From Rhizobium leguminosarum (lineage in GTDB: Bacteria > Pseudomonadota > Alphaproteobacteria > Rhizobiales > Rhizobiaceae), in contig NZ_MZMU01000022.1 in assembly GCF_004123835.1 (NCBI RefSeq), positions 124,001 through 188,000 of the forward strand: a DNA stretch of 64,000 nucleotides, read 5' to 3'. Of the stretch, positions 59,801 through 64,000 are shown piece after piece. The first letter of the stretch is position 1. The number at the start of each line of letters is the position of its first letter. The notes beneath the pieces were generated by a model. The model ran no database searches. It was given only the letters and a program-made list of their open reading frames with translations, and was not told the origin of the DNA. The translations under genes were made by a program, and so were the position numbers.

Positions 59801-62800
59801 TTCGCCGGCGAAGTGACGCGTGTGGCCCGCGAAGTCGGCACCGAAGGCAAACTCGGCGGCCAGGCGCAAGTGCCGGGTGTCGCGGGCACCTGGAAAGACT
59901 TGACCGACACCGTCAACGTCATGGCCGCCAACCTGACCGAGCAGGTCCGCGGCATCGTCAAGGTGGTGACGGCGGTGGCCAACGGCGACCTCAAGCAAAA
60001 TCTCACCGTCGCATCCAAGGGCGAGGTGGCCGCTCTTGCCGAAACCATCAACAACATGACCAACACACTCGCGACCTTTGCCGACCAGGTGACCACGGTG
60101 GCACGCGAGGTGGGCGTGGAAGGCCGCCTCGGCGGTCAGGCGAACGTTCCGGGTACCGCGGGAACCTGGAAGGATTTGACCGGCAACGTCAACCTGCTTG
60201 CCGCCAATCTGACGACGCAGGTGCGCGCTATTGCCGAAGTGGCGACGGCCGTCACCAAGGGTGACCTGACGCGCTCGATCAAGGTCGACGCGCGCGGCGA
60301 AGTGGCCGAGCTCAAGGACAACATCAACACAATGATCGACAACCTGCGCCTGACCACCGAGCGCAATACCGAGCAGGACTGGCTGAAGACCAACCTGGCG
60401 CGCTTCACCAACATGCTGCAGGGACAGCGCGACCTGACGCTGGTCGGCAAGATGCTGCTATCGGAGCTCGCACCTCTGGTCGGTGCCCATCAGGGGGTCA
60501 TCTACCAGGTGGATGCCGACGAGCGGCAGCCGGTCTTGTCGCTGCTCTCCACCTATGCGCAAGGCGGCGAGGCGGCGCATCCGGCGCGGCTGGAATTCGG
60601 CCAGGGACTTGTCGGCCAATGCGCCAGCGATGCTCGCCGGATCCTGGTCACCGACCTTCCCGACAACGTCGTTCCGATAAGCTCCGGCGTGTTCACGACC
60701 CTGCCGAGAAGCGCCATCGTGTTGCCGGTGCATTTCGAGGGGCAGGTGAAGGCGGTGATCGAGCTTGCCTCCGCCGGCGAATTCACCGAGTTGCAGCTGT
60801 CGTTCCTCGATCAGCTGACGACATCGATCGGCATCGTCCTCAACTCGATCGAAGCGACCATGCAGACCGAAGGCCTGCTCAAGCAGTCCCAGCAGCTCGC
60901 CGCCGAGCTTCAGACGCAGCAGCGCGAGCTGCAGCAGACCAACGAGCAGCTCGGGCAGAAGGCGCAGCAGCTGGAGGAGCGCAACGTCGAAGTCGAGGCG
61001 AAGAACCAGGAGATCGAGCAGGCCCGGCGCGCGCTGGAGGAAAAGGCAACCGAGCTCGCGCTGACATCGAAGTACAAATCCGAATTCCTCGCCAACATGT
61101 CGCATGAGCTGCGCACGCCTTTGAATTCGATCCTCATCCTCGGCCAGCAGCTGGGAGAAAATCCGGATGGCAACCTGTCGGGCAAACAGGTCGAGTTCGC
61201 AAAGACGATCCACGGCGCGGGAACCGATCTGCTGAACCTCATCAGCGACATCCTCGACCTGTCGAAGATCGAGTCCGGAACGGTCTCGGTCGATGCCGAG
61301 GAGATCTTCGTCAGCAACCTGCTCGAGATGATGGCGCGGCCATTCCGGCACGAGGCGGAAAACCGGAGCCTGTCGTTCTCAGCCGAGGTCGGCGCCGATG
61401 TTGCGAAGAGCCTCATCACGGATTCGAAGCGACTGCAGCAGATCCTCAAGAACCTGCTGTCGAACGCCTTCAAGTTCACCGCGCAGGGCGGCGTGACGCT
61501 TCGCGTCGCCTCGGCAACGAGCGGCTGGTCATCCGATCATCCCTCGCTCAGACACGCACCTTCGGTGATCGCCTTTGAAGTCGTCGACACCGGCATCGGC
61601 ATCCCGCCTGAAAAGCAGCGCATCATTTTCGAGGCGTTCCAGCAGGCGGATGCCTCGACAAGCCGCAAATACGGCGGCACCGGCCTTGGTCTGGCGATCA
61701 GCCGCGAATTGGCGAACCTCTTGGGCGGTGAGATTCAGCTGCGCAGCACCCCCGGTGTCGGCAGCACCTTCGTCCTCTACCTGCCGCTCACCTATGTCGG
61801 TGCCGGTGCGGTTGCGCCGAAATCCGTTCCGCCGGCAAATGTCGTGGAATTCGCCGAGGCGGCAGCAAACCGCCGCGCCGAGAAGACCGTCGAACATGTC
61901 GAAGACGATCGCCACCAGATAGCGGCCGGCGATTCCGTGTTGCTCGTCGTCGAGGACGATGCGCATTACGCCCGCGTCCTGGTGGATCTCGCCCGCGACA
62001 ACGGATTCAAGGTTCTGGTGGCGATGCGCGGCAGCGACGCACTCGCACTTGCGCAGGACTACAGGCCGGCGGCGATCTCGCTCGACATCTTCCTGCCGGA
62101 CATGCTCGGCTGGACGGTGCTCAGCCAGCTCAAGCAGAATCCGCAGACGCGGCATATTCCGGTGCAGATCATCAGCCTCGACGAGGATCGGCAGCATGGG
62201 CTGACCCGCGGCGCCTTCGCGTTCATGAGCAAGCCGACGACGCCGGAAGGCCTCGGCAAGGCGCTGTCGCGATTGAAAGCCTATGCGCAGCCGCGCCGCA
62301 AGCATCTGCTGCTCGTCGAAGACAACGAGGCCGAGCGTCTGAGCGTCACCGCTCTCCTGGGACACGACGACATCGACATCACCAGCGTCGGCTCCGGATC
62401 GGAGGCACTCGCCGCTCTTCGGCGGGATTCTCCCGACTGCGTCGTGCTCGACCTTTCGCTTCCCGACATGTCCGGCTTCGACGTGCTGGAGCAAATCCGC
62501 GACGATGCCGAGATCGGCGAGGTGCCGGTGGTCGTGTTCACCGGCCGGGAGCTTTCCCCTGAGGAGGACGCGACGTTGCACAGCATGGCCCGTAGCGTCG
62601 TCGTCAAGGGCGTCGAGTCACCCGAACGTCTCCTGGATGAGACGGCCCTGTTCCTGCATCGGGTGGTCGCCGACCTGCCGGCCGCAAAACAGGCGACGCT
62701 GCAGGAACTGCACAGTTCGGACGAGGATCTGGTCGGCGAGACCGTGCTGCTCGTCGACGACGATGCCCGCAACATCTTCGCGCTGAGCAGCGTCCTCGAG

Positions 62801-63103
62801 CGTCGGGGAATGAGGGTCCTGACCGCGACGACCGGCAGCGAAGCCATCGACGTCATCAACAACGAACCCTCTGTCGCGATCGTGCTGATGGATATCATGA
62901 TGCCTGGAATGGACGGTTACGAGACGATGCAGGTCATCCGTTCGGAGCCACGGTTCCGGCGGCTGCCGATCCTGGCGCTGACGGCCAAGGCGATGAAGGG
63001 CGACCGCGAGAAATGCCTGGAAGCGGGCGCCTCGGACTATCTGGCGAAGCCGGTCAATACCGAACAGCTTCTGTCGGCCCTTCGCATGTGGCTGCACCGC
63101 TGA
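56804..63103 (+). CDS. Giant soluble hybrid histidine kinase: HAMP array, GAF, HisKA-HATPase, three receivers
   Basis: 2099 aa from a GTG at 56804 behind CAGGGGG. No membrane segment is visible, so it is cytoplasmic. Residues 40-175 hold one or two divergent HAMP-like units; residues 175-1186 are eleven copies of a 92-residue unit (EVTRVAREVGTEGKLGGQA; GVAGTWKDLTDSVNSMASNL; TAQVRNIAEVTTAVARGDLS; GEILELKETINTMVDQL). Residues about 1190-1350 form a GAF domain, 1350-1420 a coiled coil, then HisKA (FLANMSHELRTPLNS, H1434) and HATPase (VVDTGIGIPPEKQ; KYGGTGLGLAISREL). Receivers follow with D1761, D1883 and D2030. This is the layout of fungal group III (Nik1/Os-1) osmosensing kinases. A receiver-kinase gene follows after 10 bp. 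Confidence 0.95.
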   Translation: MSNQSSEFARDSVAVDNLNGHDHKTMAFDDASALLEVLVAVRRGDFSVRMRSDLTGLTGKVADALNDIIAANQRMAQQLEHVGQVVGRDGRTSTRVRFGLSDGSWSEMEGSINGLIDDLLWPTTAVTRTITAVAKGDLLQTVPLDVDGRPLKGEFLRSADIVNTMIKQLSVFTSEVTRVAREVGTDGKLGGQAQVPEVTGVWKDLTESVNSMASNLTAQVRNIAEVTIAVANGDLSKKITVDVRGEILQLKEAINTMVDQLRSFASEVTRVAREVGTEGKLGGQALVPGVAGTWKDLTDSVNAMCGNLTAQVRNIAQVTTAVARGDLSRKITVDVSGEILELKETINTMVDQLNGFAGEVTRVAREVGTEGRLGGQAQVPGVAGTWKDLTDNVNSMASNLTAQVRNIAEVSTAIANGDLSKKITVTVSGEILELKETINTMVDQLNAFASEVTRVAREVGTEGRLGGQANVRGVAGTWKDLTENVNSMGGNLTAQVRNIAEVSTAIANGDLSKKITVDVKGEILELKETINTMVDQLNAFASEVTRVAREVGTEGRLGGQANVRGVAGTWKDLTDSVNSMASNLTGQVRNIAEVATAVAQGDLSKKITVTVSGEILELKETINTMVDQLNGFAGEVTRVAREVGTEGRLGGQANVLGVAGTWKDLTDSVNSMAGNLTAQVRNIAEVSTAIANGDLSKKITVSVSGEILELKETLNTMVDQLNRFASEVTRVAREVGTEGKLGGQAQVPGVAGTWKDLTENVNSMASNLTGQVRNIAEVTTAVARGDLSRKITVDVKGEILELKNTINTMVDQLNAFAGEVTRVAREVGTEGKLGGQAQVSGVAGTWKDLTDSVNSMAGNLTAQVRNIAEVATAIANGDLSRKITVDVRGEILLLKDTLNTMVDQLRSFAGEVTRVAREVGTDGRLGGQAVVPGVAGTWKDLTDNVNLLAANLTTQVRNIAEVTTAVARGDLSRKITVDVKGEILELKNTINTMVDQLNAFAGEVTRVAREVGTEGKLGGQAQVPGVAGTWKDLTDTVNVMAANLTEQVRGIVKVVTAVANGDLKQNLTVASKGEVAALAETINNMTNTLATFADQVTTVAREVGVEGRLGGQANVPGTAGTWKDLTGNVNLLAANLTTQVRAIAEVATAVTKGDLTRSIKVDARGEVAELKDNINTMIDNLRLTTERNTEQDWLKTNLARFTNMLQGQRDLTLVGKMLLSELAPLVGAHQGVIYQVDADERQPVLSLLSTYAQGGEAAHPARLEFGQGLVGQCASDARRILVTDLPDNVVPISSGVFTTLPRSAIVLPVHFEGQVKAVIELASAGEFTELQLSFLDQLTTSIGIVLNSIEATMQTEGLLKQSQQLAAELQTQQRELQQTNEQLGQKAQQLEERNVEVEAKNQEIEQARRALEEKATELALTSKYKSEFLANMSHELRTPLNSILILGQQLGENPDGNLSGKQVEFAKTIHGAGTDLLNLISDILDLSKIESGTVSVDAEEIFVSNLLEMMARPFRHEAENRSLSFSAEVGADVAKSLITDSKRLQQILKNLLSNAFKFTAQGGVTLRVASATSGWSSDHPSLRHAPSVIAFEVVDTGIGIPPEKQRIIFEAFQQADASTSRKYGGTGLGLAISRELANLLGGEIQLRSTPGVGSTFVLYLPLTYVGAGAVAPKSVPPANVVEFAEAAANRRAEKTVEHVEDDRHQIAAGDSVLLVVEDDAHYARVLVDLARDNGFKVLVAMRGSDALALAQDYRPAAISLDIFLPDMLGWTVLSQLKQNPQTRHIPVQIISLDEDRQHGLTRGAFAFMSKPTTPEGLGKALSRLKAYAQPRRKHLLLVEDNEAERLSVTALLGHDDIDITSVGSGSEALAALRRDSPDCVVLDLSLPDMSGFDVLEQIRDDAEIGEVPVVVFTGRELSPEEDATLHSMARSVVVKGVESPERLLDETALFLHRVVADLPAAKQATLQELHSSDEDLVGETVLLVDDDARNIFALSSVLERRGMRVLTATTGSEAIDVINNEPSVAIVLMDIMMPGMDGYETMQVIRSEPRFRRLPILALTAKAMKGDREKCLEAGASDYLAKPVNTEQLLSALRMWLHR
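57326..60361 (+). repeat. Eleven in-frame 276-bp tandem repeats encoding HAMP-type units
   Basis: The period is exactly 276 bp (92 codons) across all copies I checked: the GAAGTGACG element begins at 57326 and 57602, and the aligned position of the eleventh copy is 60086. Copies are highly similar in DNA, with variation at third positions and at a few codons (DSVNSM/ENVNSM/DNVNLL). The outer copies, especially the first and last two, are the most divergent. Such near-identity invites recombination-driven copy-number change and assembly errors. Confidence 0.9.
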
Positions 63104-63113
63104 GGATCTGGCC

Positions 63114-64000
63114 ATGAACCCCGTCAACATCCTCCTCGTCGACGACCAGCCGGCAAAGCTCCTGAGTTACGAGGTCATTCTCGAAGAGCTCGAAGAAAAC
63201 CTCATCAAGGCGCATTCCGCTCGCGAAGCCTTCGAGCACCTGTTGCGCACCGAAATCGCGGTGATCCTCGTCGATGTCTGCATGCCCGAACAGGACGGCT
63301 TCGAGCTCGTCAGCATGATCCGGCAGCATCCGCGCTACCAGAATACGCCGATCATCTTCGTTTCCGCAGTGATGCTCGCGGAACCGGACCGGCTGCGCGG
63401 CTATGCGGTGGGCGCGGTCGATTACGTCTCCGTCCCGATCGTCCCCGAGGTGCTGAGAGCCAAGGTGCGGGTCTTTGCCGATCTCTACAGGAAGACGAGG
63501 GAACTCGAACGCCTGAACGTTGAGCTGGAGGCCCGCGTTCACCAGCGCACCGCCGAGCTCGAGGCGTCGGCAGCGCAGTTGCGTGAGCTCAACGAGGAAC
63601 TCGAGCACCGGATCGATCAACGGACCCGGGAGCGCGAAGAGGCGCTCGCACAGCTGTTCGAGGCGCAGAAGCTCGACACGATCGGCCACCTGACGGGTGG
63701 CGTGGCCCACGACTTCAATAATCTTCTCATGGCGGTTCTCGGCAGCCTGAATCTTCTGAAGAAGCGGCTTCCGGCCGATGAACGCAGTGAACGTCTGGTG
63801 ACGAACGCGATACAGGCGGCCGAGCGCGGCACCGCGCTGACCCAGCGCCTGCTTGCCTTCGCACGCCGCCAGGAACTCAAGCCGCAGGCGGTCGACTTCT
63901 TCAGGCTGTTCGAAAACGTCGAGGATCTTCTCGCCAAAGCGGTGGGGCCGCGCATCGAAATCCGCAAAAGCATCCCGACGGATCTGGCACCCCTTCTGGT
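63114..64000 (+). CDS. Receiver-histidine kinase, 3' end cut by window edge
   Basis: At least 295 aa from the ATG at 63114, preceded by GAGGATCTGGCC, and still open at base 64000. An N-terminal receiver (NILLVDDQPAKLLSYEVILE; VILVDVCMPEQDG with D54; GAVDYVSVPIVPEVLRAKVR) is followed by a coiled coil (TRELERLNVELEARVHQRTA) and a HisKA domain with GHLTGGVAHDFNNLLMAVLG (H199). The HATPase domain would lie beyond the edge. It starts 10 bp after the giant hybrid kinase and very likely forms a phosphorelay with it. Confidence 0.93.
   Translation, partial: MNPVNILLVDDQPAKLLSYEVILEELEENLIKAHSAREAFEHLLRTEIAVILVDVCMPEQDGFELVSMIRQHPRYQNTPIIFVSAVMLAEPDRLRGYAVGAVDYVSVPIVPEVLRAKVRVFADLYRKTRELERLNVELEARVHQRTAELEASAAQLRELNEELEHRIDQRTREREEALAQLFEAQKLDTIGHLTGGVAHDFNNLLMAVLGSLNLLKKRLPADERSERLVTNAIQAAERGTALTQRLLAFARRQELKPQAVDFFRLFENVEDLLAKAVGPRIEIRKSIPTDLAPLL

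Noticed and set aside
58097..59998. A long minus-strand frame inside the repeat region
   Set aside because: It exists only because each repeat lacks stops on the reverse strand; it is a shadow of the hybrid kinase.
57326..60361. Regular repeats suggesting a CRISPR or satellite array
   Set aside because: The period is 276 bp, in frame, with no spacers; it encodes HAMP-type units of one protein.

Overview
The window looks like a stretch of a Rhizobium genome, most likely the R. leguminosarum/etli group. Support comes from high GC with a strong third-position GC bias, many carbohydrate ABC importers with LacI/ROK/AraC regulators, a GlgE/TreS/GlgB operon, DUF3422 and DUF4272 proteins, and a palindromic intergenic repeat (26811-26908, shorter relative at 4989-5035) of a kind I associate with rhizobial spacers. 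Whether this is chromosome or a large plasmid cannot be told. No rRNA, tRNA, CRISPR array or intact insertion sequence was seen.

Layout. 1-1117: a FadR-type GntR regulator cut by the left edge and a tiny antitoxin-like remnant. 1136-6878: a LacI regulator divergent from an operon for an intracellular alpha-L-fucosidase (GH29), a sugar-binding protein and two permeases; two identical GAACCGGTTC palindromes lie in the divergent spacer, and there is no ATPase gene. 6879-7565: a 0.7-kb spacer without a convincing gene. 7566-12478: an SDR, a YkuD L,D-transpeptidase lipoprotein, a 40-aa lipoprotein, a putative permuted-papain lipoprotein, then an isoprenylcysteine-methyltransferase-like protein, a stand-alone E2-type acyltransferase and an SDR fused to a SEC-C zinc motif. 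12728-13990: DUF3422.

14439-27958: a pectin (probably rhamnogalacturonan) oligosaccharide locus. A divergently transcribed binding protein faces an 840-aa putative lyase, a GH105/GH88-type unsaturated uronyl hydrolase, a GH28 polygalacturonase, an ATPase and two permeases. ROK, AraC and LacI regulators follow. Imported oligomers would be cut in the cytoplasm, since none of the three enzymes has a signal peptide.

28061-34025: a TetR regulator divergent from a TriABC-like efflux system with two tandem lipoprotein adaptors and one RND pump. 34102-41703: an alpha/beta-hydrolase lipoprotein, a transporter remnant, a chemoreceptor, DUF4272, a CorA-type channel, an MBL/APH-like pair and a small secreted protein.

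41911-50624: glgE, a treS-maltokinase fusion and glgB, tightly coupled, for alpha-glucan/trehalose interconversion; GlgE carries an extra catalytically degenerate GH13-like domain at its N-terminus. 50667-53487: a ferric-siderophore ABC importer. 53599-54848: a RES-type toxin-antitoxin pair with a readable promoter. 54928-56582: an FAcD-like alpha/beta hydrolase and two small conserved proteins. 56804-64000: a 2099-aa soluble hybrid histidine kinase with eleven exact 276-bp HAMP-type repeats (fungal Nik1-like plan), GAF, kinase and three receivers, followed by a receiver-kinase cut by the right edge.
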